Source of the DNA: Derxia lacustris
GTDB lineage: Bacteria; Pseudomonadota; Gammaproteobacteria; Burkholderiales; Burkholderiaceae_E
Assembly: GCF_002105195.1 (NCBI RefSeq)
Contig: NZ_MUHU01000001.1
Location: 62,001-126,000 of the forward strand
DNA length: 64,000 bases
Direction: 5' to 3'
Shown here: positions 53,301 through 60,948 of the stretch, piece after piece
How positions within the stretch are numbered: the stretch's first letter is position 1
How the letters are laid out: each line of letters opens with the position of its first letter
Program-made: the position numbers and the translations under genes
The notes under the pieces: model-generated
What the model was told of the DNA's origin: nothing
Database searches by the model: none
Seen by the model: the letters and a program-made list of their open reading frames with translations, nothing else

Positions 53301-53533
53301 ACGACAACTTCATGACCCAGCGCGCCGAGTTCTTCGACCTGGCCGGCCAGCCGCTCAAGCGCATGACCGCGGGCGAGATCCGCGCGGTCGGCAACGGTCA
53401 CTGGCAGGCCATGGTCTCGACGGTCGAGAACCTCCAGACCGGCCATCGCACGACGATCCGCTTCGACGACTTCAAGGCCGACCAGGGCGTGGACGAGAAG
53501 CTGTTCGACGTGAAGGCGCTGGAGCGCTCGTGA
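50390..53533 (+). CDS. MMPL/RND lipid transporter fused to a LolA-like domain
   Basis: 1047 residues. Residues 1-770 are an MMPL-type RND pump: TM1 [21 protein letters not shown], two periplasmic loops, two SSD-like bundles, proton-relay motif [17 protein letters not shown]. After the last RND helix (ending near [12 protein letters not shown], 771) comes a further hydrophobic stretch ([18 protein letters not shown]) that looks like a former signal peptide, then an outer-membrane lipoprotein-sorting-protein-like domain (~805-1047: [56 protein letters not shown]). In other bacteria the two parts are separate genes. Fusion would tether the lipid-binding LolA-like domain at the pump exit. Coupled to the barrel gene by GTGA overlap. 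Confidence 0.92.
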   Translation: [1047 protein letters not shown]

Positions 53534-54831
53534 CGCCTGCGACCCTGTGCCGGGCGGCGGTGCTGGCCGTCGCCGCCGGTTGCGCCACGGCGGCCGGCGC
53601 GGCCGATGCCGATGCCGACTGGCGCGACGCCATCGACAACCGCGGCTCGCTGCGCGCCGACGGCTGGAGCGGATCGCGTCAGCTCGACGACGCCGGCGCC
53701 ATCGGCGCTGCCTCGCTCTGGGACCGGCTGCGCTGGGACGGCGCCGGCGCCGGGCAGGCGGTGGCCAGCGGCTGGCTGCGCGCCGAGACTTCCGGCGCCG
53801 CCGGCTCGCCGACGCCGCCGCATGCGCGCCTGCGCGAGCTGTACTGGCGCGGCGACCTCGGCCCGCTCGACCTGACCGTGGGCCGCCAGATGCCGGCCTG
53901 GGGCCGCGCCGACGGCCTCAACCCCACCGACCAGCTGTCGCCGCGCGACTTCACCCTGCTCGCGCCCGAGGACGGCGACCTGCGCCACGGCAATCAGGCG
54001 ATCCGCCTGGCCTGGAACCACGACAGCCTCGGCGAGTTCAGCGCGATGTGGTTCCCCAAGGGCGCCAGCCACCGCATGCCGCTGCAACGCCGGCCCGGCC
54101 TCGACTACCGGCGCGATCCGCTGCCCGGCGGCAGCCAGACCGCGCTCAAGTGGGAATTCGCCGGTGCCGGCAGCGACGGTTCGCTGTCGTGGTTCGACGG
54201 CATCGATCCGATGCCCGATCTGGTGCCGGGCAGCCTGTCGGCCAGCGGCCTGACCGTCGCCGAGCGCAATGCCCGCGAGCGCGTGCTGGGCGCCGATTTC
54301 AGCGCCGCCGGCGACGGCGTGGTCTGGCGCGCCGAGGCCGCCTGGACCCGCACGCCGAGCCAGGGCGGCGAAGATTTCACGCACAAGAAGCCCCAGCTCT
54401 GGATGGTGGCCGGCCCCGAATGGAGCCTGGGCGAATGGACGCTCGGCACCCAGCTCACGCTGCGCCGGGTGTTCGGCTGGCGCAGCCCCGACGGCATCGC
54501 CGACCCGATCGCGCGCGAGGTGGCGCGGGCGCAATCGGCGCTGTCCAACCAGGTGTCGGCGACCCAGACCGGCTTCACCGTGCGGCTTGCGCGGCGCGCC
54601 TTCAACGACACGCTGCTGGCCGAGACCAGCGCCGTCGTGCTGCGCGCCGGCCCGCCCGGCGACAACTCGCAGGCGCTCAGCGGCCTGTGGCGCGGCAAGC
54701 TCGACTGGGCGGTCGACGACCACTGGAATCTGGCCGCCGGCTTCGATCATCCCTTCGGTCCAGGCGTGAGCTTCTTCGGCCTGCTGCGCGACAACCGCGT
54801 GGCCTATGTGCAGCTGCGCCGCAGCCTCTGA
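53530..54831 (+). CDS. Outer-membrane beta-barrel protein (DUF1302-like), GTG start
   Basis: 433 residues. GTG overlaps the pump stop (GTGA). A signal peptide (TPATLCRAAVLAVAAGCATAAGAADA) is followed by alternating strands ending in the Phe/aromatic-type barrel terminus RDNRVAYVQLRRSL. Motifs LTVGRQMPAWGRADGLNPTDQLSPRDFTLLAPED and GDLRHGNQAIRLAWNHD resemble DUF1302-family proteins that occur beside MMPL pumps and LolA-like proteins. It is probably the outer-membrane acceptor or pore for the lipid moved by the pump. A lipobox-like Ala-Gly-Cys is present (AAGC at ~15-18), so lipidation cannot be excluded. Confidence 0.8.
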   Translation: MTPATLCRAAVLAVAAGCATAAGAADADADWRDAIDNRGSLRADGWSGSRQLDDAGAIGAASLWDRLRWDGAGAGQAVASGWLRAETSGAAGSPTPPHARLRELYWRGDLGPLDLTVGRQMPAWGRADGLNPTDQLSPRDFTLLAPEDGDLRHGNQAIRLAWNHDSLGEFSAMWFPKGASHRMPLQRRPGLDYRRDPLPGGSQTALKWEFAGAGSDGSLSWFDGIDPMPDLVPGSLSASGLTVAERNARERVLGADFSAAGDGVVWRAEAAWTRTPSQGGEDFTHKKPQLWMVAGPEWSLGEWTLGTQLTLRRVFGWRSPDGIADPIAREVARAQSALSNQVSATQTGFTVRLARRAFNDTLLAETSAVVLRAGPPGDNSQALSGLWRGKLDWAVDDHWNLAAGFDHPFGPGVSFFGLLRDNRVAYVQLRRSL

Positions 54832-54855
54832 GCCGCGCCGGCCAGGTTCGGCGCT

Positions 54856-55824
54856 TCAGTGCCTGGGGCCGTGCGCCGCCGAGCCGGCCGGCGGCGCGGC
54901 GGCCTGCACCAGCGTGTCGGCCAGCGCGGCGGCCAGGCAGCCGTAGCTCTCGTCGTTCATGTGCAGGCCGTCGGGCGCGAGCAGGCGGTCGGCATAGCCG
55001 TCGCCGGCATGCTCGGCCCATTGCCGCATCAGCTCGAAGCGGCGGAACACCGGCACCCGGTCGCGCTGGGCCTGGCGGTCGAACCAGCCGAGCATGTCGC
55101 GCATGCCGGCGGCGTCGTTGACGCGCGGCGCGTATTGCAGATCCATCAGCACCAGATCGATGCCGTGGGCGCGAATGCGCGCGACGCCGTCCTCGGCCAG
55201 CGCGGTGAAGGTCGCGAAATCGATGCCGCGCAGCAGCGCATTGGTGCCGAGCTGCCAGATCACCAGCTGCGGCTCGTCGCGGAACACGTCGCGCTCGAAG
55301 CGCGCGATCTCCTCCTGCACATCCTGGCCGTTGACGCCCTTGTTGATGACGCGCACCGACTTGCCCGGCAGCCGCCGCGTCAGCTCCACGCCGAGCCGGC
55401 TCGGATAGGTGGCGGCGATGCTGGTCGCGCCGGCGCCCGCCGTGGTCGATGAACCGAGCGCGACGATGGTGAGCGGCTGGTTCGACGCCAGCCGCGCGGC
55501 GGTGATCGGCAGCGGCGGCAGCGGCGCGGCCCGGCCGATGCCGGCGCAGGCGCCCTCGGGCGGGCGCACCACGGCGGCCGGACTGCGCGCGGCCGCCGGC
55601 GCGGTCGGCGCGGTGCCGGGCGGCGCCGGAATGCGCGGCGCATCCTGCGGCGCGACCGGCGCGGCCGGAGACGGCGTCGGGCCGGCGGCCGGCAGCGGCG
55701 GCGCCGGCTGCGACTGCGCCAGCACGCCGGCCGGCGCCAGGCCGAGCAGCGCCAGCAGCAAGGGCAGCAAGGGCGCGCGGCGCGGGCGCGAGCGGGCGGG
55801 ATGCGGCGTGGCGGGAGTCGTCAT
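54856..55824 (-). CDS. SGNH/GDSL hydrolase, intact catalytic blocks
   Basis: 322 residues. Sec signal peptide (APLLPLLLALLGLAPAGVLA), then a Pro/Ala-rich linker to ~115 and an SGNH domain. Block I is IVALGSSTTAGAGAT, block III QLGTNALL (GxN), block V APDGLHMN (DxxH). All catalytic positions are present, so it is a likely periplasmic esterase or O-acyltransferase partner. ATG 55824 has AGGA six bases upstream; an in-frame ATG at 55836 is the alternative. It is the third gene of the OpgC-SGNH-SGNH group, 20 bp after the second. Confidence 0.88.
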   Translation of the reverse strand: MTTPATPHPARSRPRRAPLLPLLLALLGLAPAGVLAQSQPAPPLPAAGPTPSPAAPVAPQDAPRIPAPPGTAPTAPAAARSPAAVVRPPEGACAGIGRAAPLPPLPITAARLASNQPLTIVALGSSTTAGAGATSIAATYPSRLGVELTRRLPGKSVRVINKGVNGQDVQEEIARFERDVFRDEPQLVIWQLGTNALLRGIDFATFTALAEDGVARIRAHGIDLVLMDLQYAPRVNDAAGMRDMLGWFDRQAQRDRVPVFRRFELMRQWAEHAGDGYADRLLAPDGLHMNDESYGCLAAALADTLVQAAAPPAGSAAHGPRH

Positions 55825-55844
55825 CGTTGTCCTCATGCAGGCGC

Positions 55845-56666
55845 TCAGGGGCTGTCGAGCGCCATCTCGACCAGCGCCGCGAGCTGGCCGCCGACGCAGG
55901 CATCCATGCGCAGCTTGTCGGCGCGGGCGCGCGCCACGTCGGCCGGATGCGGCTCGAAGCTGCCGTTGTCGAACCAGTGCTGCATCAGTTCATGGCGGCG
56001 GAAATACGGCAGATCGTGGCTGCGCGCGATCCAGCGCAGATAGGCGCGGTAGGGCGCGGTGTTGATGAACAGCGCGGTCGTGGCGCCGTACTGCATGTCG
56101 ACCAGCAGCACGTCGATGCGACGCCGCGCCAGCAGGTCGAGCGCGGCCTCGAGGTCGGCGCCGAAGTCGGGCACGGCGCGGCCCAGGCGCGCATCGGCGA
56201 TGCCGACTTGCAGCACCAGCAGCGCGGGCGCCTCGCGCAGCACCTCGGCGTCGACCACGCGGCGCAGGTCGGCGGTGCTGGCGCCGGGCTTGGCGATCAC
56301 GCGCAGGTCGATGCGGCGGCCCGGATGCGCGGCTTGCAGCGCGGCGGCGAAGCGCGCCGGCCAGGCGCTGTCGGGCGTGGCATCGGGCAGGCGCGCGCTG
56401 TGGTTGCCGCGCGCCGGATCGGGCTCGGCGCCGAGCCGCTCGGCCTCCTCGCGCGGCACCGCGCCCTCGGCCGAGCCGGTGCCGAGCACGATGACGCGCA
56501 CCGGATCGCGGCCGCGCAGCGCGGCGCGCAGGCGCGGCAGCGGCGCCTCGGTGGCGACCAGGTCGGCCGGCGCCGAGCATTCGTCGGGCAGGCCCGGCGC
56601 GGCAGCGGCCGACGCGGCGGCCAGCGCGACGCAGCCGCCGAACAGCAAGCGGTGGATGGCGTTCAT
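55845..56666 (-). CDS. Degenerate SGNH-fold periplasmic protein
   Basis: 273 residues with a signal peptide (to ~AAAAPG, 24). The fold resembles its neighbour at 54856-55824 (VIVLGTGSAEG, LRRVVDAEVLREAPALLVLQVG, VDMQYGATTALF, LPYFRRHELMQHW). At block III the sequence is QVGIAD (no Asn) and at block V ADKLRMDA (Arg instead of His). It is therefore probably not a normal SGNH esterase and may bind substrate or support the active paralogue. Its start overlaps the opgC stop by four bases. Confidence 0.82.
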   Translation of the reverse strand: MNAIHRLLFGGCVALAAASAAAAPGLPDECSAPADLVATEAPLPRLRAALRGRDPVRVIVLGTGSAEGAVPREEAERLGAEPDPARGNHSARLPDATPDSAWPARFAAALQAAHPGRRIDLRVIAKPGASTADLRRVVDAEVLREAPALLVLQVGIADARLGRAVPDFGADLEAALDLLARRRIDVLLVDMQYGATTALFINTAPYRAYLRWIARSHDLPYFRRHELMQHWFDNGSFEPHPADVARARADKLRMDACVGGQLAALVEMALDSP

Positions 56667-57961
56667 GGCGCGGCCCCCGGATCGAGCACGGCGCGCATCT
56701 GGCGGTCGTCGGACCGGTCGCCGGCGGCGCCGGACGCCGGCGCGCCGACCGGGGCCCTGGCGTCGCGCGGCGCGGCCGGCTTGCGCTTGCCGCCGGCCGC
56801 GCCGTACCAGTCGATCAGCGCCGCCAGCGCGCACATCGCCGCGATGCCGACCGCGCTGCACAGCGCCTGGGCGAGCAGGCTGCCGTCGATCTCCACCAGG
56901 ATGAATTGCATGAAGAACGACAGGTAGATGCCGAAGCAGAACACGTAGAGCGACTGGCGCCCGCAGACCAGGATCGGCCGCAGCCGGCGCCGGCCCAGAA
57001 AGCGCGCATCGGCGCCGATGAGCCCCGACGCGAGATAGGCGATGGCCAGAAAATGCAGCAGCCGCGTGAGCCCGAGATTGGTCTTGTCGACCGGGTAGAT
57101 GAGATTGCCGAGCCAGATCGGCAGCGCATCCTCGAGCGCGCGCACATGCCAGGTCATCACCACCGCAAACGCGAACAGCAGCCAGCCCGCCGCCAGCCAT
57201 GCAAGCCACGGGCGCCAGCGCAACACGCCGCCGAGCGCCTGCGGCGCCGCCGCGCAGACCGCGCCGAGCACGAACAGCAGCTGCCATGCAAACGGATTGA
57301 AGAACCAGCCGCCGTCGCCCGGATAGGCCGGCAGATTCCAGTCGAACAGCCGCGCGCCGGCATACACCGCCGCCGAGAGCGCCAGCAGCCAGCGCGGCCG
57401 CCAGCCGATCAGCGCCAGCATCGGCGGGAAGGCGGCGAGCAGCACGATGTAGAGCGGCAGCACATCGAGATTGGCCGGCTTGAAGCGCAGCAGCAGCGCC
57501 TCGACCAGCGCGATGTGCGGCGCCTTCAGGAACTCGTTGAGATTGAGTTCATCGACATAGGCCGGATTGGCATAGCGCGTCGCGACCCAGGCCACCTCGG
57601 CGATGTAGAACATGAGCAGCACGAGATGGGCGACATACAAGGTCCAGGCGCGCTGCCACGCATGCGCCGAGGCGAAGGCCAGCCCCTTGCGCTGCCAGGC
57701 GCGGCCATAGGCGATGGCGGCCGAATAGCCCGAGATGAAGATGAAGATCTCGGTTGCGTCGCTGAAGCCGTAGTTGCGCGGCGTGAGCCACGCGAACAGG
57801 TTGCCCGGCGTGTGGTCGAGAAAGATGAACCACAGCGCGAGACCGCGGAAGAAGTCGAGCCGCGGATCGCGGCCGGGAAAGACGCGGTCGAGCCGCAGCG
57901 GCTCGCGCGGCGGCACGGGCGGATCGGCGATGAGGGCGGCGGAGGAAGCGGTCGGGAGCAT
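56663..57961 (-). CDS. opgC: OpgC-type membrane acyltransferase
   Basis: 432-residue integral membrane protein with ~10 TM helices. The OpgC_C family pattern is clear: GRDPRLDFFRGLALWFIFLDHTPGN, NYGFSDATEIFIFISGYSAAIAYG, FLKAPHIALVEALLLRFKPANLDVLPLYI. OpgC adds succinyl (or similar) groups to osmoregulated periplasmic glucans across the inner membrane. Coupling to two SGNH proteins suggests a relay of acyl groups to a periplasmic acceptor, like AlgI/J/X or PatA/B. No opgGH was seen here. Start MLPTASSAAL has no strong ribosome site; the C-terminal ~30 residues are Pro/Ala-rich. Confidence 0.88.
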   Translation of the reverse strand: MLPTASSAALIADPPVPPREPLRLDRVFPGRDPRLDFFRGLALWFIFLDHTPGNLFAWLTPRNYGFSDATEIFIFISGYSAAIAYGRAWQRKGLAFASAHAWQRAWTLYVAHLVLLMFYIAEVAWVATRYANPAYVDELNLNEFLKAPHIALVEALLLRFKPANLDVLPLYIVLLAAFPPMLALIGWRPRWLLALSAAVYAGARLFDWNLPAYPGDGGWFFNPFAWQLLFVLGAVCAAAPQALGGVLRWRPWLAWLAAGWLLFAFAVVMTWHVRALEDALPIWLGNLIYPVDKTNLGLTRLLHFLAIAYLASGLIGADARFLGRRRLRPILVCGRQSLYVFCFGIYLSFFMQFILVEIDGSLLAQALCSAVGIAAMCALAALIDWYGAAGGKRKPAAPRDARAPVGAPASGAAGDRSDDRQMRAVLDPGAAP

Positions 57962-58081
57962 CGGCGGCGAATTGCCGGCCGCCGTGGATGGCGGCCGGCT
58001 CGCTGGCGATGCTCGCGTCGCGCCGGGGCCGACCGCTGTCGGACCGGCGGCCGCCGGCGCGTCGGCGCGCGCCGCGCCAGC

Positions 58082-58999
58082 TCAGTCGAGCAGGAAGTTG
58101 CCGCTGCCGCCCTCGAGCCGCAGCGCCGGCGCGGCGGTCTCGTCCTTGAGCGCGACACCGGTCAGCCCGCGCTTGCCGGCCTCGCGCGCGAGCCAGGCCA
58201 GGCGCGCGGCGGCGTCGGCATGCGCGAGACCTTCGGCGCGCACATTGCTGATGCAGTTGCGCGCGGCGTCGGTCAGCCCGGGGCGCGGCGACCAGGTGAG
58301 GTAGAGCCCCATGCTGTCGGGCGAGCTGAGGCCGGGGCGCTCGCCGATCATCACCACGATGAGATTGGCGTCGAGCAGCTCGCCGATCTCGTCGCCGATG
58401 GCCACGCGGCCTTGCCGCACCACGGCCACCGGCGCGACGCGCCAGCGCTCGGCGTCGATGAAGGGCTGCATCGCGCGCAAAAAGGGCATGGCATTGGTCG
58501 CGATGGCCAGCGACGACAGCCCGTCGACGACGGCGAAGGCGAGGTCGAAGCGCGGCGCGGCGCCGGTGTGCGCGCTGGCGCCGGGCGTTGCCGCGGCGCC
58601 CTCGCCCGCCGCCTGCCGCCGGGCTGCGCGCGCCGCCGTCAGCGCCGCGCGCGATGCATCGCCGAGCCGCCGGCCGAGGTCGGGCCGTTGCAGATAGATG
58701 TGGCGATCCGCCGCCGCGCTGTCGGCGCGCAGGGTGGCGAAGCCCGCCGCCTCGATGTCGCGCGCGACCGCGTCGGCATCGAGCGGCGTGTGGACCGCAT
58801 CGCGCGCCTGGGCATGCGCGAGCTGGAAGTCGAGCATCGGCGCGGTCGGCAGGCTGATGCCGGCGCGCCCGAGCGCGATGCGCGCCGGCGTGTGCCGGCG
58901 CAGATGCGCCCACGGGTTGCCGACCACGGCCGGCGCGCTGGCCGGCAAAGCTTCATCGGCAATGCAGCTTTCGTCGTCGTCGCTGCGGCGGGCGCTCAT
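58082..58999 (-). CDS. eutC: Ethanolamine ammonia-lyase light chain
   Basis: 305 residues, the small subunit of the B12-dependent lyase that turns ethanolamine into acetaldehyde and ammonia. Family motifs: [72 protein letters not shown] and NCISNVR. There is a low-complexity Ala/Gly insertion near residues 130-155. Its ATG overlaps the eutB stop by four bases. Confidence 0.96.
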   Translation of the reverse strand: MSARRSDDDESCIADEALPASAPAVVGNPWAHLRRHTPARIALGRAGISLPTAPMLDFQLAHAQARDAVHTPLDADAVARDIEAAGFATLRADSAAADRHIYLQRPDLGRRLGDASRAALTAARAARRQAAGEGAAATPGASAHTGAAPRFDLAFAVVDGLSSLAIATNAMPFLRAMQPFIDAERWRVAPVAVVRQGRVAIGDEIGELLDANLIVVMIGERPGLSSPDSMGLYLTWSPRPGLTDAARNCISNVRAEGLAHADAAARLAWLAREAGKRGLTGVALKDETAAPALRLEGGSGNFLLD

Positions 59000-60435
59000 G
59001 CCGCACTCCCGGTCAGCAGCTTCTCGAAAGCCGGCGGCGGCGCGCTCTCCAGCCGCGCAATCCCGTCGCCCGAGAAGATGCGCATGCGCGTGAGCCAGGC
59101 CTCGAACTCCGGCGCCGCGCGCAGCCCCAGCACCCGCCGCGCATAGAGCGCATCGTGAAAGCTGGTGGTCTGGTAGTTGAGCATCACATCGTCCGAGCCC
59201 GGAATGCCCATGATGAAGTTGATGCCCGCCGCGCCCAGCAGCGTGAGCAGCACATCCATGTCGTTCTGGTCGGCTTCGGCATGGTTGGTGTAGCAGATGT
59301 CGCAGCCCATCGGCACGCCAAGCAGCTTGCCGCAGAAGTGGTCTTCGAGCCCGGCACGGATGATCTGCTTGCCGTCGTACAGGTACTCCGGCCCGATGAA
59401 GCCGACCACGGTGTTGACCAGCAGCGGCCTGAAGCGCCGCGCCACCGCATAGGCGCGCGCCTCGATGGTCTGCTGGTCGCAGCCGTGATGCGCGCCGGCC
59501 GACAGCGCGCTGCCCTGCCCGGTCTCGAAGTACATGACGTTGTCGCCGCGCTGCGGCACGGCCAGCGCATTGCCGTGGATGTCGGTGTCGAACAGCGCGC
59601 CGCGTTGCAGTTCCAGCGCCATCGCATGCGCCTCGGCCAGCAGCGCGAGGTTCACGCCAAAGCTGGTGTTGGTGCCCTCGGTGCCGCCGACCGACTGGAA
59701 CACCAGGTCCACCGGCGCGCCGCGTTCCATCGCCTGCATGGTGTTGGTGACGTGGGTGAGGATGCAGCTCTGCGTCGGGATGTCGTAGCGGCGGATCACG
59801 GCGTCGAGCATGTCGAGCAGGCGCATCACCTGGGGCACGTTGTCGGTCGCCGGATTGATGCCGATGACCGCGTCGCCGCTGCCGTAGAGCAGGCCGTCGA
59901 AGGTGCTGGCGGCGATGCCGGCCGCGTCGTCGGTCGGATGGTTGGGTTGCAGCCGGGTCGACATGCGGCCGGCCAGGCCGATGGTGCCGCGGAAGCGCGT
60001 GACGACGCGGCATTTGCGCGCGACCAGAATCAGGTCCTGGTTGCGCATGATCTTGCTCACCGCCGCCGCCATCTCGGGCGTGATGCCGGGCGCGAGCGCG
60101 GCCAGCGCCAGCTCGTCGCAGTCGTCGCTGAGCAGCCAGTTGCGGAAGTCGCCGACGGTCAGGTGCGCGACCGGCGCGAAAGCGGCGGCATCGTGCGTGT
60201 CGAGGATGAGGCGGGTGATCTCGTCGGCCTCGTAGGGCACGACGGCTTCATTCAGAAAGTGCGCGAGCGGCAGCGCGGCGAGCGCCATCTGCGCGGCCAC
60301 GCGCTCCTCGGCGCTGCGCGCGGCGACGCCGGCCAGATGGTCGCCCGAGCGCTCGGGCGTGGCGCGCGCCATCAGCATGGCGAGGTCGTCGAACACATAG
60401 CCGCGGGCACCGACGGTATGGCGATGGAGGGGCAT
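58996..60435 (-). CDS. eutB: Ethanolamine ammonia-lyase heavy chain
   Basis: 479 residues, catalytic subunit. Motifs: [23 protein letters not shown]-like region LIGYSR absent but [54 protein letters not shown] and [26 protein letters not shown] are diagnostic. Start [17 protein letters not shown] has AAGGAA nine bases upstream. A sigma-54-type promoter lies ~46 bp upstream. The lack of shell-protein genes suggests the non-compartment type of ethanolamine use, mainly as a nitrogen source. Confidence 0.97.
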   Translation of the reverse strand: MPLHRHTVGARGYVFDDLAMLMARATPERSGDHLAGVAARSAEERVAAQMALAALPLAHFLNEAVVPYEADEITRLILDTHDAAAFAPVAHLTVGDFRNWLLSDDCDELALAALAPGITPEMAAAVSKIMRNQDLILVARKCRVVTRFRGTIGLAGRMSTRLQPNHPTDDAAGIAASTFDGLLYGSGDAVIGINPATDNVPQVMRLLDMLDAVIRRYDIPTQSCILTHVTNTMQAMERGAPVDLVFQSVGGTEGTNTSFGVNLALLAEAHAMALELQRGALFDTDIHGNALAVPQRGDNVMYFETGQGSALSAGAHHGCDQQTIEARAYAVARRFRPLLVNTVVGFIGPEYLYDGKQIIRAGLEDHFCGKLLGVPMGCDICYTNHAEADQNDMDVLLTLLGAAGINFIMGIPGSDDVMLNYQTTSFHDALYARRVLGLRAAPEFEAWLTRMRIFSGDGIARLESAPPPAFEKLLTGSAA

Positions 60436-60480
60436 GGGGGATTCCTTCACAAGCGGTATCGGCGCCGGCGGCCCGGGCGT

Positions 60481-60496
60481 TGCAACCCGAGTCCCA
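60481..60496 (-). promoter_or_regulatory. Sigma-54 (-24/-12) promoter of eutBC
   Basis: Minus strand TGGGACTCGGGTTGCA, against consensus TGGCAC-N5-TTGC[A/T]. GG and GC are exactly 10 bp apart. The predicted start point lies near 60470, 35 bases before eutB. Confidence 0.65.
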
Positions 60497-60610
60497 GCCG
60501 CGCCGACAGACGGGCGGGTCGGCGACCGACAGGCGCGGCCAGGCGACCGGCGCACTCTGACCTTGCCGCAACGTTGAGTGCGGACTTCGATCCATACAAG
60601 GAGACTTACG

Positions 60611-60814
60611 ATGAGCCAGCAACAAGGCAGTCAGGACAAGAACCAGCAGCAGGGCAACCAGGCCGGTACCGACAAGGCCCGGGAGCAGGCGCAGCAGTCC
60701 AACCAGACCGGGCGCCAGCAGCAGGACAGCAACAAGGCATCTGGCGGACAGGCGGGTCAGCAGCAGGACCCGTCGCACGCCCACCCGGCGCAAACCGGCA
60801 AGCGCGACAGCTGA
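60611..60814 (+). CDS. Small Gln-rich disordered protein
   Basis: 67 residues, composed almost wholly of Gln, Asn, Gly, Ser, Lys and Asp (MSQQQGSQDKNQQQGNQ). It has no hydrophobic core and is predicted to be disordered, like small stress-hydrophilin-type proteins. AAGGAG eight bases upstream and a good intrinsic terminator downstream support a real gene. It reads opposite to and between eutB and the ethanolamine permease. Confidence 0.75.
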   Translation: MSQQQGSQDKNQQQGNQAGTDKAREQAQQSNQTGRQQQDSNKASGGQAGQQQDPSHAHPAQTGKRDS

Positions 60815-60901
60815 TCGCCATCGAGCCGTGAACTCGCCGCCGTGACCGACACGGGCCGCGCTCTCCGCACAGCCCGCTGAACGACGGCGGTGAATCACGA
60901 C

Positions 60902-60927
60902 AGGCCGGGCGCAAGCCCGGCCTTTTT
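60902..60927 (+). terminator. Intrinsic terminator of the Gln-rich gene
   Basis: 9-bp stem AGGCCGGGC / GCCCGGCCT with GCAA tetraloop followed by TTTT. Oriented for the plus strand. Clear. Confidence 0.85.
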
Positions 60928-60948
60928 CATGGGCGCGGCCGGCGCGAT

